Assembly: GCF_001182785.1 (NCBI RefSeq)
Contig: NZ_CP012099.1
Span: forward strand, 3,346,501 to 3,410,500
Source: Bacillus thuringiensis
GTDB taxonomy: Bacteria; Bacillota; Bacilli; Bacillales; Bacillaceae_G
Direction: 5' to 3'
DNA length: 64,000 bases
Below, piece after piece: positions 24,757-34,852 of this stretch. The stretch's first letter is position 1. Each line of letters starts with the position of its first letter. The notes beneath the pieces are model-generated. The model ran no database searches. It was not told the origin of the DNA and saw nothing but the letters and a program-made list of their open reading frames with translations. The translations under genes were made by a program, and so were the position numbers.

Positions 24757-27672
24757 CTACTTCACTTCCACCGTATAATTCCCTGTCCCCCCGCCATACT
24801 GATACACATGTAAATAATACTTCCCTGGATACGTGTAGTAACTACCTACTAGTTTATTCCCTTGCTGCTGAGCATACGTAACATAATTATTTAAATCTGC
24901 TTCAGAATAAAGTACCCAGTTCATTCCGATATTATTTTCATTCGTTACGTTAATTTGAAGGTTTTTAGCAGTCTCCACATTAATTTCAAAGAAATCACTT
25001 GTATCGCCATTTCCTAAACTAGCACGTAAGACTTGATTTAACTGCAGTTTGTTTGCTGTTTGGAATGAGTTATTCGGTTCTTTTTCTACACTGTTATCTT
25101 CTTTCTTTTGAACAGTTACAGTCGCTGTAGCAGTATTAGTTGCTCCTTTATCGTCTGTTACCGTTAATTTCGCCGTATACGTTCCTTCTTTTATATATAC
25201 GTGAGTTGGATTTTGCTCATTACTTACAGTACCGTCTCCAAACTCCCATTTATATGAAATAATTTTCCCGTCTTCATCTTTTGATCCGTCGCTTTTAAAT
25301 GAAATTGCTTCATTTACATTTCCACTATACGGACCGTTTATAACCGCAACTGGCGCTTTATTCTCTGCACCTTCTTCTGTATTAATACCGTGGAACACAA
25401 CATCATATTCAAATTGTCCTGATGCATTCACGCGATAATTTACGAAGTATGCTGTTACTGTTTTATAACCTGTCCATTCTTTTGCACTTAAACGTTTTAA
25501 CGTATCATTAACGTTTTGTGTAATTGTTTTCCAGTCTTCATATTCTCCTTTTGCTGCAGTTCCTGTATATGTTCCTTGTAGTGTGAATGTATTAAAGAAC
25601 TGTGATTTATTTTTCTTCACTGATACATTTTTCAATTTTGCTTCCGCCGTTATTTCTGCCGCAATATCTGAAACTGGTTTCGGTGCATGATTTGCTAAAT
25701 AATCGTCTGATACTAATGGCACGTTATATTTCTCACGATTATCAACTAGCATTTGCATATAGTCTTGATATTCTTTATTTAAATTCGCATCTTTACTTAA
25801 TGTAGAGCGATATGCATCATATGCTGTTACATCATTTTTCCTAATAAGATCATGTATTTTATCAAACATATCATATCTCTTATTGTACATATAAGATTGT
25901 AAAGCAAAGGAATAATTATAGAAATCCCACGTTCCATACTTTGCATTTAACGTTCGCTCTGCCGTATAACGCTCTGCTGGATTTGAAGATAATCCTCCTA
26001 TAATACTCTTTCTCGGTACAACATTATCCGTTCTCGTTGCCCCTGCAAAAAATTCAGCATTCCCTTCTTCAAACCAAGATAATCTTTCATTTTCATATAT
26101 TTTTCCTTGTCCCCATAACCCTGGTACTTCATATCTACCTTGTAAATAATGTGTGAACTCGTGTCGGAATAATTCTTCTAAACTATAAATACTTTCTTCT
26201 GGCGTACGCTCATAAGTAAAGAACGTACCTGTTCCTTCTATATAAAGACCACCGTTATTCGTTTCATATCCGTACAATTGACGATTAAATTGATATTCTG
26301 CTGGGCTATTATAAATAACCATCGTTAATACATCATCAGGATTTCCTTTTTCTAAAGGTTGATCACTTTCAACCGTACGATGGAATTGTGCCTTCACTTC
26401 TTTTGCCGCCCAATATAAACGTTTTACTTTTTCTTCTGTCACTTTATCTCCAGCTTTTAAAACAATTGCCCCATCATCAAACGTATACGTTTTTGGCAAA
26501 TATTTTTTCTTTCCATCTTCTCTTATTTGATCTAAATTCACCACTTTACCATTTGCATCTTTTCCGCCATAATTCGTTGCGATTTGCTCAGCAGCTACGA
26601 AATATTGCTCCCCTAAATACGGATAAATTTTCATCGCATCTGTTACAACTTGTAACCCTTTCGTTCCTGTACTATGGAACGTACCGAGTCTACCTGTATA
26701 ATAAATGCCATTATTAATAAGCCAACCGTTTTTTGCTGTAATCGTTCCCATTAATGCAAAACGACTTAATTCATTAATATAACTATCTATTTTCTGATAC
26801 CATACTGTATCTTTCGGTGCTTTCCTCGTATCGTACAAATACGATTGAATGTCGTAGTCAACACCTTGCATAATATCGTAAATAGCATTTCCAGCTGAAA
26901 GATTATCTACTAATGTAGAAAAATTATCATTATATTGTTTAAAAATTTTTGCAGCTGATGTTATCGTTTCCACATCACTCGAAGCGTTTCCTATTAACTT
27001 TCCGTATGATGATACCACTCTATTTTGCTCTAATGTACCCAGCTTGAAATTTGAATTGTTAGCCATCGCTTTTAATGCAGGTAAGCATTTATCATGATAA
27101 CTTCGTTCATTTAATTTACTAAGTTCCGAATTATAAAATCCTAAATAAAATCCTGAACGTAATACCTCTACTAATGTCTCAATCCCTTTTGAATCATCCT
27201 TCGTATAGGCTTGTCCTTGCTGCTTCAATTTATCAATAATCGCCTGCATTCTACTATCATTTTGATAGAATGCTAGACTGTCTGTATTAAACTGAAATAG
27301 CCCCGTAATCTGCTCCCAATCAATTGTTACAAGTAAATCTACTAACTGCTGATTGCTTAATTGATTTAACTCAGCAATTGTATAAGTTTTCGCTACAGCT
27401 AATTGCTTACTTTCCTTTTTTACCTCAGGCGGTCTTTGTGATAAATCGGCAAATTGTAGCCTTTTCTCAAAAGACTTGCTTTCGAGCACTTTCGATGAAT
27501 GAGCTAATTCTTGTACTGGTAGTTGTACACCGACTGGCTCCATTTTGAGCACATTTCGATAAGAAACTTGCTCTCCCTTAGTATCTTCTGCCAAACTTAC
27601 CCCTTGAAAACTCCCTAACATTAAACTAGCAAAACTTACCCCTACTAACATTTTTTTTGAATAGCCTTTCAT
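24757..27672 (-). CDS. colA: ColA-type secreted collagenase (peptidase M9)
   Basis: 971 residues. Signal peptide 1-28. The collagenase activator and peptidase modules span about 90-640, with the zinc motif HEFTH at 504-508 and the third ligand Glu in WFEEGNAEFF about 30 residues later. A helper domain follows, then a PKD domain (about 765-850; SFKSDGSKDEDGKIISYKWEFGDG) and a prepeptidase-type collagen-binding domain (about 865-971; EKEPNNSFQTANKL, TGNYTVEV). The enzyme degrades native collagen outside the cell. In B. cereus colA belongs to the PlcR regulon, but I could not find a good PlcR box in the 200 bases upstream. Monocistronic. Confidence 0.93.
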   Translation of the reverse strand: MKGYSKKMLVGVSFASLMLGSFQGVSLAEDTKGEQVSYRNVLKMEPVGVQLPVQELAHSSKVLESKSFEKRLQFADLSQRPPEVKKESKQLAVAKTYTIAELNQLSNQQLVDLLVTIDWEQITGLFQFNTDSLAFYQNDSRMQAIIDKLKQQGQAYTKDDSKGIETLVEVLRSGFYLGFYNSELSKLNERSYHDKCLPALKAMANNSNFKLGTLEQNRVVSSYGKLIGNASSDVETITSAAKIFKQYNDNFSTLVDNLSAGNAIYDIMQGVDYDIQSYLYDTRKAPKDTVWYQKIDSYINELSRFALMGTITAKNGWLINNGIYYTGRLGTFHSTGTKGLQVVTDAMKIYPYLGEQYFVAAEQIATNYGGKDANGKVVNLDQIREDGKKKYLPKTYTFDDGAIVLKAGDKVTEEKVKRLYWAAKEVKAQFHRTVESDQPLEKGNPDDVLTMVIYNSPAEYQFNRQLYGYETNNGGLYIEGTGTFFTYERTPEESIYSLEELFRHEFTHYLQGRYEVPGLWGQGKIYENERLSWFEEGNAEFFAGATRTDNVVPRKSIIGGLSSNPAERYTAERTLNAKYGTWDFYNYSFALQSYMYNKRYDMFDKIHDLIRKNDVTAYDAYRSTLSKDANLNKEYQDYMQMLVDNREKYNVPLVSDDYLANHAPKPVSDIAAEITAEAKLKNVSVKKNKSQFFNTFTLQGTYTGTAAKGEYEDWKTITQNVNDTLKRLSAKEWTGYKTVTAYFVNYRVNASGQFEYDVVFHGINTEEGAENKAPVAVINGPYSGNVNEAISFKSDGSKDEDGKIISYKWEFGDGTVSNEQNPTHVYIKEGTYTAKLTVTDDKGATNTATATVTVQKKEDNSVEKEPNNSFQTANKLQLNQVLRASLGNGDTSDFFEINVETAKNLQINVTNENNIGMNWVLYSEADLNNYVTYAQQQGNKLVGSYYTYPGKYYLHVYQYGGGTGNYTVEVK

Positions 27673-27821
27673 ACTCTCCCCTACCTTACATTTTTAGTGT
27701 CCCGCTCCATTATTTTACTATTTTTACTTTTTGTCCTGTATTGAGAAAAAATAAGGTAACGTTCACACATGTATCCATTCCATGTAAAATTAACGCTTGA
27801 CTTTCCGTGCATTTTATATCA

Positions 27822-27855
27822 AAAAAAGATAGATAATAGCAAAATTCCTGCTACA
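27822..27855 (-). terminator. Terminator of the MgtC-like gene
   Basis: On the minus strand a stem of about 12 pairs with small bulges (GATAGATGTAGCA paired with TGCTATTATCTATC) is followed by seven Ts. 20 bases beyond the MgtC-like stop. Confidence 0.78.
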
Positions 27856-27874
27856 TCTATCCTCGTTTTCAACA

Positions 27875-28552
27875 CTATGATTTTAACTTTATAAACGTAA
27901 CTTCCGGTAATGTTTGCATATACTGAATAAACTCATTCTTTTCTTCTGACGATATATTTTTCAGTTGCATCCCTACCTTATAAACAGTTTCTGTACCTTG
28001 CTGTGAAGCTTCTACTTCATATGAAAGTATTGGAATACCTTTCACTTGTAATGTTTCTAATATTTGTTGTACTGCTTCATGTTTATTTACAAACATTTGC
28101 ACTGTTATATTTTGTGGAAATAAAAATTGCACTTTAAAAATACGACTTACAATTTCTAAACCAATTAAAACGAGAATCGTCGCTCCAATCCCTACTACAT
28201 ACATGCCAGCCCCAATTGCTAATCCAATTCCTGCTGTGGCCCATAAACCAGCCGCTGTCGTTAATCCTTTCACCGCCTGCTTTTGAATAATAATTGTGCC
28301 TGCACCTAAAAAGCCAACTCCACTAACGACTTGTGCTGCAATACGACTTGGGTCTAGAGACATATGCTCTTCAAACACAATATCTGAAAAGGCATATTTC
28401 GAAACAACCATTATTAACGCACTTCCTACCGCTACGAGGAAATGAGTCTTTAATCCAGCTTCTTTCGATCGAATTTCTCTTTCAATACCAATCATTGCTC
28501 CTAACAAGCCAGCAACACCGATTCGTATAATAAAATCAAAATCTACACTCAC
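27875..28552 (-). CDS. MgtC/SapB-family membrane protein
   Basis: 225 residues. Four to five transmembrane helices occupy the first ~145 residues with the family signature GLLGAMIGIERE and GVGFLGAGTIII, GLTTAAGLWATAGIGLAIG. A cytosolic ACT-like domain (about 150-225) follows. MgtC proteins help growth at low magnesium and act on the F-type ATPase in pathogens; SapB is the Bacillus member. I choose the GTG at 28552, eight bases past GGGGG, over the GTG at 28558 which is too close. Confidence 0.88.
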   Translation of the reverse strand: MSVDFDFIIRIGVAGLLGAMIGIEREIRSKEAGLKTHFLVAVGSALIMVVSKYAFSDIVFEEHMSLDPSRIAAQVVSGVGFLGAGTIIIQKQAVKGLTTAAGLWATAGIGLAIGAGMYVVGIGATILVLIGLEIVSRIFKVQFLFPQNITVQMFVNKHEAVQQILETLQVKGIPILSYEVEASQQGTETVYKVGMQLKNISSEEKNEFIQYMQTLPEVTFIKLKS

Positions 28553-28842
28553 GGGCACTTCCCCCTTTCATTCATTATAGATAGATAAAACAAAAATTAT
28601 CACAAACATCCATTTATCGATACGAAAGAATACCACTAAAACAAACTTAATACTCCGACCGTTTTATGTTAATATTTTAAATATTAACATAAAATAAATA
28701 ACTTCTAATTTTAAACCTCCACTAATTTTCTAAAAAAACAAAGGTGAATTACATGAAATTAGGTTGAGAAAGTTTAGAAAACGCTTTCATTTTGTGTCAT
28801 AATTTTTTATAAAAACTACATAACTAAAGGAGCTTACTAACA

Positions 28843-29361
28843 ATGAACGTCTCGTTACTTACACCTACTACTGATTTACAAGAAGAATACTTAGATTTCT
28901 ATAACGAATGGAAAGATAGCGGTGAAACAATGATCCCGTGGGTTATCACAAAAAATCCTGCCAACTTCCCAGCTATGGTTCAAGAACTTCTCGATGCGCA
29001 TAACGGAATAAATATCCCTGAAACTTGGGTACCAGATTCTACATATTGGCTCGTTACAGATAATAATAGAATTGTCGGAGCTGTTAATATACGTCATCGT
29101 TTAACTGAACATCTATTTAACGCTGGCGGTCATATTGGTTATGGCATTCGCCCTTCTGAAAGAAGAAAAGGTTATGCTACGAAATTACTAGCATTATCAT
29201 TAGAAAAAACGAAGGAATTAAACATCACGAAAGTACTTGTCGTTTGCGACGCAGTGAATACCGCTTCTGAAAAAACAATTTTACATAACGGTGGACTTCG
29301 TGATGATGATTTCACTGAGGAAGATGGAAATGTAGTAAGAAGATTTTGGATTGAGCTATGA
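28843..29361 (+). CDS. GNAT N-acetyltransferase
   Basis: 172 residues. The acetyl-CoA site is seen as GYGIRPSERRKGYATKLL, with strands DNNRIVGAVNIRHRL before it and KVLVVCDAVN after it; this subgroup (COG3981-like) has a typical N-terminal extension. The substrate is unknown. ATG at 28843 follows AAAGGAG. Its stop overlaps the start of the next gene (ATGA at 29358), so the two are translationally coupled. Confidence 0.88.
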   Translation: MNVSLLTPTTDLQEEYLDFYNEWKDSGETMIPWVITKNPANFPAMVQELLDAHNGINIPETWVPDSTYWLVTDNNRIVGAVNIRHRLTEHLFNAGGHIGYGIRPSERRKGYATKLLALSLEKTKELNITKVLVVCDAVNTASEKTILHNGGLRDDDFTEEDGNVVRRFWIEL

Positions 29362-30263
29362 AGAAGCCATCTAATGAAAATAATCTTATTATAGAGAAAT
29401 ATAGTAGAAGTAACGAGCTAAAAGTAAAACAACTTATTGATTTATATAATGAAGACTCTTATCTATTTAACTTATTACGAGATAGTAAAACAAAATGTGC
29501 GTATGTTGCCTGCTATAAAAAAGATGTAGTAGGCATCTTTCTCACCTGGAACAGTAGCTTCCATCCATACTGCACATACTTTCGAATATACACGAACCCT
29601 TTCTATTCAGAGCTACGTATTGAACAATTCTTATTTACTGAGATTCAAAAACGAGAACAATTTAATTTACCATTCCAAACTTCTATATGGGAAACGTCAG
29701 CTCATTTAAAAACTTATTATGAACAAAATAAGTTTATTGAAATCCGAAGAACATATATGCCAATATTAGACTTACAAAAAATAGTTCCTATCGATATAGT
29801 TCCTAATTCAAATTATCATTTACAAACTTTATCAAACATCTTATCTAATAATAACTTACTAGAAAAACTAGCCTACTTAGTAAAAGGCATTTACGAGCAA
29901 ACCCACTTAGCAAATCCCGTTGCTCTATATCCTCTCGAAACTTGGAAAGAAAAGATCTTAGCTGATGACGTGTTACTAGATGGGAGCTTTCTAATTATAA
30001 GTGAAGAGAACGAAATTATTGGGTACTCTTTCCTCCATACATTGGAAAAGGATGATACGTTAGAACTAGGATGGTGCGGAACTCACACTACAGACAATTT
30101 ACCATTACTAAAAATTCTCGTTTTCGAACAAATTATGTATGCAAACAAACACGGCTATTCTTTCATTCAAGGTGAATTCGATTCAACTAGTATATATGCA
30201 ATGGAACTATTAAAATCCTTCCCTTTTAACCCTTGTGCTACTTGGATTACGTATCAAAAATAA
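29358..30263 (+). CDS. Two-domain GNAT-like acetyltransferase
   Basis: 301 residues. Two GNAT-like halves can be seen: residues about 10-130 (CAYVACYKKDVVGIFLTWN) and 150-301 (SFLIISEENEIIGYSFLHTL, ELGWCGTHT). The classical acetyl-CoA loop is weak in both, so activity or substrate is uncertain. It overlaps the preceding acetyltransferase gene by four bases, indicating a common operon and possibly a joint pathway such as antibiotic or metabolite modification. Ends within a strong terminator. Confidence 0.78.
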   Translation: MKKPSNENNLIIEKYSRSNELKVKQLIDLYNEDSYLFNLLRDSKTKCAYVACYKKDVVGIFLTWNSSFHPYCTYFRIYTNPFYSELRIEQFLFTEIQKREQFNLPFQTSIWETSAHLKTYYEQNKFIEIRRTYMPILDLQKIVPIDIVPNSNYHLQTLSNILSNNNLLEKLAYLVKGIYEQTHLANPVALYPLETWKEKILADDVLLDGSFLIISEENEIIGYSFLHTLEKDDTLELGWCGTHTTDNLPLLKILVFEQIMYANKHGYSFIQGEFDSTSIYAMELLKSFPFNPCATWITYQK

Positions 30264-30297
30264 GCGAGAAAGTGATTATACACTTTCTCGCTTATTT
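30258..30297. terminator. Bidirectional terminator between acetyltransferase and dioxygenase genes
   Basis: Perfect 17-bp stem (30258-30274 with 30281-30297) with a 6-base loop; it includes the stop codons of both convergent genes. Confidence 0.88.
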
Positions 30298-31205
30298 TAC
30301 ACTGCTTCTATTTCAAACTGCACTGTAATACCACTTGGATCTACTACCGCAAACCCATTTGTAGTTTCATTTATTTCATGTTGTTTTTCTATTAATCTTT
30401 CTTTCACTTCATCTAACGCTTCTTTATGCGGTAGTACAATCGCATATACCTTTAGTCCAGTTGCATGTACTGGCGGGTGTGGATTGTTTACTCCGTTCCA
30501 CGTATTTGCACCAATATGGTGATGATATCCCCCTGCTGAAATAAATAAGCAATCCTCTTCACGCTGTTGTACTTCAAAACCTACTGTTTTCACATAAAAT
30601 TCATGTGATTTCTCTACATCAGCTATTCTTAAATGTACGTGCCCAACGACAGTATTAGCAGGCAAACCATCAAACTCATAATCAACGAATGTTGCCAATT
30701 CTTTTAAATCAAGTGGTGTACTTCCTCCTGGCCCTTCTCCCCATCGATCGCGCGGACGGTCTGCATAAATTTCAATACCATTCCCCTCTAAATCTTGCAA
30801 ATAAAAAGCTTCGCTATATGTATGATCACTTGCACTATTAAACCTTGAAATTGGTAAAATTTCATTTGAATATGTATAACGCCCTTCTTGCTCAGCCGGG
30901 CTGTCAATTACATTCTTATTACGAAGAACCCCAAATAGCGCAGAAGCAAAAGCTTCACGAGTCGGAACTAAAAAGGCTACATGATATATACCAGTCGTAC
31001 GCGGTTCTTGCAGTACCCCGTCCTCTAACTTTTCAAGAACAAGTAACGCGTTCTTTCCACCTTTTCCAGATAAATATGCTTTATTTCCCTCTTGCTTAAT
31101 TACCTCTAAGCCTACAACATTTTCATAAAAAGCAATTTGACGTTCTAAATCTTTCACTTTAAATTCAACATGACCAATACGTGTTTTCGTATGAATTTGT
31201 ACCAT
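30297..31205 (-). CDS. VOC-family ring-cleaving dioxygenase, CatE-like
   Basis: 302 residues made of two vicinal-oxygen-chelate modules. The first begins RIGHVEFKVKDLERQIAFYENVVG, the second VVGHVHLRIADVEKSHEFYVKTVG; the metal ligands His in GHVHL, His in a following strand (GGYHHHIGANTW) and Glu in VQFEIE are present. This matches the extradiol dioxygenases of the CatE (catechol-2,3-dioxygenase) type in B. subtilis. It should open aromatic rings with Fe or Mn; the true substrate is unknown. ATG with GAGAGGAAG upstream. Confidence 0.87.
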   Translation of the reverse strand: MVQIHTKTRIGHVEFKVKDLERQIAFYENVVGLEVIKQEGNKAYLSGKGGKNALLVLEKLEDGVLQEPRTTGIYHVAFLVPTREAFASALFGVLRNKNVIDSPAEQEGRYTYSNEILPISRFNSASDHTYSEAFYLQDLEGNGIEIYADRPRDRWGEGPGGSTPLDLKELATFVDYEFDGLPANTVVGHVHLRIADVEKSHEFYVKTVGFEVQQREEDCLFISAGGYHHHIGANTWNGVNNPHPPVHATGLKVYAIVLPHKEALDEVKERLIEKQHEINETTNGFAVVDPSGITVQFEIEAV

Positions 31206-31280
31206 GAATAACTTCCTCTCTAGTTTCCTTTAATTTTTTATATCAGTTGATAGGCGATAACTCCATTCAACGAATACACC

Positions 31281-32072
31281 TTAATTTTGTTTTTTCGTAG
31301 CATCAACTTTTAGCCATTTTTTCGATATATCACTTAATGTGCCATCTTTTTCTAATTCTTTCAACGCTTTATTTATATCTTCTAACTTTTCACTCTTTTT
31401 TGCAAATGGAAATGCAATCTCTCCCCATTCAAGTGGACCAAATCCTATTTTGACGTTGTCCAATTTCGCCTTTGTTATAGTTGTTTCTACTTGAACTTTA
31501 TCATTATAATAGGCATCGACGCGTCCAAGTCCTACTTCATTCAATTCCGCTGTCGGATCCTCTGAGAACGTTTTAATTGTAAAAGCATTATTTTTATTTA
31601 ATGCTTTTAATTCTTGCTCTCCAGCTGTACCAAGCCCGACACCTACAGTCTTACCTTTTAAATCTTCTAGCGATTTAATGGTATGATTATCTTTCTTCAC
31701 CGCGAATACAGAACCAGAATACACGTACGGAATTGAAAAATCATATTTCTTTTTTCTTTCCGGAGAAACTGATAGTTCATTTGCAATTGTATCAATTCGT
31801 CCTGAATCTAATAAGCCAAATAATCCCTCAAAATCAGAAACATTCCATTCTACTTTATACCCAGCCTTTTTAGCAGCCGCTTCAATAATTTCAGCATCAA
31901 AACCTTTTACTTTCTCACCCTCTTTAAAAATAAATGGACTACGACCTGCAGATGTCCCAACTTTTACTACTTTTTCATTTGTTGTTTCGCTTGCTGTATT
32001 TGAACCACAAGCTGATAAAACTCCAACTGATACTGTTAATACTAATGTTAGTAATAATGATGATTTCCTCAC
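31281..32072 (-). CDS. Amino-acid ABC transporter substrate-binding lipoprotein
   Basis: 263 residues. Lipoprotein signal ending LSACGSN, so Cys22 is lipidated. The mature part is a family 3 solute-binding protein (KVGTSAGRSPFIFKEGEKVKGFDAEIIEAA, then GRIDTIANELSVSPERKKKYDFSIPY). Together with the next two genes it forms a complete importer of the polar amino-acid uptake type. Because a SAM riboswitch controls the operon, the ligand is probably cystine, methionine or another sulfur compound, as for the TcyJ/TcyK proteins; this is inference. Confidence 0.88.
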   Translation of the reverse strand: MRKSSLLLTLVLTVSVGVLSACGSNTASETTNEKVVKVGTSAGRSPFIFKEGEKVKGFDAEIIEAAAKKAGYKVEWNVSDFEGLFGLLDSGRIDTIANELSVSPERKKKYDFSIPYVYSGSVFAVKKDNHTIKSLEDLKGKTVGVGLGTAGEQELKALNKNNAFTIKTFSEDPTAELNEVGLGRVDAYYNDKVQVETTITKAKLDNVKIGFGPLEWGEIAFPFAKKSEKLEDINKALKELEKDGTLSDISKKWLKVDATKKQN

Positions 32073-32083
32073 AATTCTTCCTC

Positions 32084-32845
32084 CTAAATAACGAAATGAT
32101 TGCCTTCTTCTGAAGCATTCAATTGTCGTAAAAACTTTTTCGTACGTTCATTTTGTGGGTTTCGGAAAATTTCTTCTGGTGTTCCCTGCTCTACAATAAT
32201 GCCATCAGCCATAAATATAACGCGATCCGCCACCTCTTTTGCAAAATTCATTTCATGTGTAACAACAACCATCGTTATGTGCTGTCTTGCCAAGTCTTTA
32301 ATAACTTGCAATACCTCATTCACCAATTCTGGATCAAGTGCGGAAGTCGGTTCATCAAACAATAATACTGCGGGATTTAAAGCCATTGCCCTAGCAATAC
32401 CTATCCTTTGCTGTTGCCCTCCTGATAACATTGTTGGATAAAAATCTTCTTTATCAGCTAAGCCTACTTGTTTTAATATTTTTCTCGATATTCCCTTTGC
32501 CTCTTCTTCACTTTTTTTCTGTACAACCGTTAATGCCGTTGTAATATTTTGCAATGCTGTTTTATTTTTAAATAAATTATAATTTTGAAAAACCATTGCC
32601 GTTTTTTGACGCAATTGTATTATTTCTTTTTTATAAAGTCTCTTCGCATAAATCTCTAAATCTTCAATTCTAATACTGCCATCATTCGGTTGTTCTAATA
32701 AGTTTAAACACCTTAATAATGTCGATTTACCCGAACCAGAAGGTCCAATAATGACTACTACTTCTCCCTTATTTACAGTAAGTGAAATTCCTTTTAGTAC
32801 TTCATTATGTTTGTAAGACTTATACAAATCTCTTATCTCAATCAT
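32084..32845 (-). CDS. Amino-acid ABC transporter ATP-binding protein
   Basis: 253 residues. Walker [16 protein letters not shown], signature [14 protein letters not shown], Walker [15 protein letters not shown] and the H-loop His in [17 protein letters not shown]. Length and motifs are those of the GlnQ/HisP/TcyN group. Start ATG at 32845 with GAGGTGATATAT directly upstream; longer frames have no binding site. It lies between permease and binding-protein genes, 19 and 11 bases away. Confidence 0.92.
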   Translation of the reverse strand: MIEIRDLYKSYKHNEVLKGISLTVNKGEVVVIIGPSGSGKSTLLRCLNLLEQPNDGSIRIEDLEIYAKRLYKKEIIQLRQKTAMVFQNYNLFKNKTALQNITTALTVVQKKSEEEAKGISRKILKQVGLADKEDFYPTMLSGGQQQRIGIARAMALNPAVLLFDEPTSALDPELVNEVLQVIKDLARQHITMVVVTHEMNFAKEVADRVIFMADGIIVEQGTPEEIFRNPQNERTKKFLRQLNASEEGNHFVI

Positions 32846-32864
32846 ATATATCACCTCATTTCTG

Positions 32865-33533
32865 TTACAAATATGGTGCATCCAGTTTCTTTTCTAACTT
32901 TTTCTGTCCCCAGCTAATTACGATTGTAATAATCCAATATACTATCGCTACCGCTAAATAACTTTCCATATAACGATATGATTGTGCCGCTAGCATTTTC
33001 GCTTGTGCTAAAATTTCAGCCACCCCAAGTGCAAAAGATAACGAAGATTCTTTTAACAATCCAACAAAATTATTTCCAAGTGACGGTACTGCGACACGAA
33101 TAGCTTGCGGAAAAATAATTTGTCGCATCGCTTGCGCCTTTGTCATTCCAACTGATAAACAGGCATCCATTTGCCCTGATTCCACAGCATTTAATGAACC
33201 TCGAATAATCTCTGATAAATAAGCAGCATTATTTAAACTTAGGCCAATTAAAGTTGCTTGCATAGCTGTAAGCACTGTAAATGTCGGAAAGATTTGTGGT
33301 AATCCGAAATATAAAACAAACAATTGAACTAATAACGGGGTTCCTCTAAAGAAAGAGATATACACTCTTGCAATTGAATATAAATATTTCGTTTTATTTT
33401 TCGTTATGATCGCCAAGCCGATCCCTATAACGAAGGAAATAATCATTGAAACTACAGTAATCCCTAAAGTTATGTATACATATTTAAATAATTGCGGAAA
33501 ACTTTCTAAAAAATACGTTACATCAAACTTCAC
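32865..33533 (-). CDS. Amino-acid ABC transporter permease
   Basis: 222 residues. Five membrane segments with the HisM/GlnP-type coupling loop ([23 protein letters not shown]) and [10 protein letters not shown]. The GTG at 33533 is the right start: GAGGGGGGATAGA precedes it. A longer frame from 33599 would begin inside the terminator of the SAM riboswitch and must be an artefact. First gene of the three-gene operon. Confidence 0.92.
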   Translation of the reverse strand: MKFDVTYFLESFPQLFKYVYITLGITVVSMIISFVIGIGLAIITKNKTKYLYSIARVYISFFRGTPLLVQLFVLYFGLPQIFPTFTVLTAMQATLIGLSLNNAAYLSEIIRGSLNAVESGQMDACLSVGMTKAQAMRQIIFPQAIRVAVPSLGNNFVGLLKESSLSFALGVAEILAQAKMLAAQSYRYMESYLAVAIVYWIITIVISWGQKKLEKKLDAPYL

Positions 33534-33551
33534 TCTATCCCCCCTCTCTAA

Positions 33552-33712
33552 ACAAAAAACTCTTCTTACGCATATAAGAAGAGTTAAATGTGAATCCATT
33601 TCTTCTCATCTTTCAAACGCCTATTGCGTTCGCTGGAGTTAGCACAGTACTTTGATACAGCCTGTTGCTGAGATTTCATCGGGCCAGTCCCTCCATCTCT
33701 CTTGATAAGAAA
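33552..33712 (-). ncRNA. SAM (S-box) riboswitch with terminator
   Basis: On the minus strand the leader begins CTTATCAAGAGAGATGGAGG, continues with GACTGGCCC, GATGAAATCTCAGCAAC and ends GATGAGAAG, the conserved S-box aptamer core. It is followed by an 11-bp stem (33575-33585 with 33558-33568) and TTTTTTGTTT. High SAM stabilises the aptamer and lets the terminator form; low SAM allows transcription of the ABC transporter genes. Confidence 0.95.
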
Positions 33713-33750
33713 ACCAATAAATTTTTCCATTTATTTAGTTGTTATTATGA

Positions 33751-33779
33751 AGAATACACCCCATTACTAATAATGTCAA
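33751..33779 (-). promoter_or_regulatory. Sigma-A promoter of the S-box operon
   Basis: On the minus strand TTGACA (33779-33774), 17 bases, TATTCT (33756-33751), about 40 bases before the aptamer. Confidence 0.75.
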
Positions 33780-33880
33780 TAAGAAAACTATGAATTAAAT
33801 TTAATGCTTTTTTTAGACTGTCTTACTCCTATTAAATTTCCTCCTGTTCATTATATCTTGAGGTGTAATATTGATTGCAC

Positions 33881-33925
33881 AAAAAAGCCATTAATTCTAT
33901 CAAACTTAGAAATAATGGCTTTTTT
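33881..33925 (-). terminator. Terminator of the VanW-type gene
   Basis: Perfect 13-bp stem (33881-33893 with 33913-33925) with six As/Ts forming the outer part; 16 bases after the VanW-type stop. Confidence 0.85.
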
Positions 33926-33940
33926 ATAAAGGTATTATAC

Positions 33941-34852
33941 TTATCTCATTTTATGTACTTCAGCAACTAGCTTTCCACCCTGAATGCCCATATAAAGCTT
34001 CACAGGTGCATCATTCGTATTTTCAAATACTAAATCTAAATATGGATATGCAATTGTAGCATCTCTTCCTTGTGGAACATAACCTACCGTTTTAGAATGT
34101 GTAGTTCTCTCCACCATTTTCAGGCCAGCTTGATCTGCTGCATTGTATAAAGTTGAAGATGTTTGACAAACACCACCGCCATATCCATCTACTAATTTAC
34201 CATCAACTATTTCTTTCCCTAATTGATATCCTTTATCTGGTGTTGTATCACCGATTAATGAATTAAAAGAGAAACGGTCTCCTTTTGCTAACACAACTCC
34301 ATTTATGCTCGCTGCTGACAAACGAATATTCTCAATACGGCCACCTGTTGAACCACCTAAGTTCGTTTCATATCTACCAATTACCGTACCATTTCCTTGC
34401 GCATCACTTAATGTTGCGACTGGTTTTTTCTCCACGATCGGCAACTGATACGTAGCATCCCACATACCAACATTTAACAATTTATCTACTAATTCTTTTT
34501 CCATTAATTCATAAGAAGGTTTTCCTTCTTGCCAACTTCCATCAGGTGCTATACGTGAAGGAACCATTTTTTTGTCGACGCTTTTTCCAACCTCACCAAC
34601 AACCTTTGTTACAGACTTTTTAAATTTCGCTTCATCTTCGAAATAGCCTAAACCAGATAAATCTAATTTTTTCACTTCAGTACCAGTTCGGCCATCAACT
34701 AAACTAATAGTATCCTGCACTTCTGCTTTAGCCTCTACAGTGTGCCCACCAATATCACTTACCAATGCAACATCACTTACTTTTGCACCACAGCCACTCA
34801 CTACAGCTACACATAACACCCCAACTAATATACCCTTTACTTTACGGAACAA
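33941..34852 (-). CDS. VanW-family lipoprotein
   Basis: 303 residues. The N-terminal hydrophobic stretch ends VSGCG, a lipobox, so the protein is probably tethered to the outer face of the membrane. The VanW domain occupies about 165-300 with GDRFSFNSLIGDTT, DGYGGGVCQTSSTLYNAA and YPYLDLVFEN. VanW proteins occur in vancomycin clusters and widely in spore formers (YoaR type); their activity is not known. The TTG at 34852 is used as start because GGGAGAGAG stands 5-8 bases upstream. No van genes are nearby. Confidence 0.87.
   Translation of the reverse strand: MFRKVKGILVGVLCVAVVSGCGAKVSDVALVSDIGGHTVEAKAEVQDTISLVDGRTGTEVKKLDLSGLGYFEDEAKFKKSVTKVVGEVGKSVDKKMVPSRIAPDGSWQEGKPSYELMEKELVDKLLNVGMWDATYQLPIVEKKPVATLSDAQGNGTVIGRYETNLGGSTGGRIENIRLSAASINGVVLAKGDRFSFNSLIGDTTPDKGYQLGKEIVDGKLVDGYGGGVCQTSSTLYNAADQAGLKMVERTTHSKTVGYVPQGRDATIAYPYLDLVFENTNDAPVKLYMGIQGGKLVAEVHKMR

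Noticed and set aside
27673..27870. PlcR box expected upstream of colA
   Set aside because: The best candidate (around CATGTATCCATTCCATGTA) does not fit TATGnAn4TnCATA, so no regulatory site is claimed.
33534..33599. N-terminal extension of the ABC permease
   Set aside because: The extension is encoded by the riboswitch terminator; a GTG with a good ribosome site lies at 33533.
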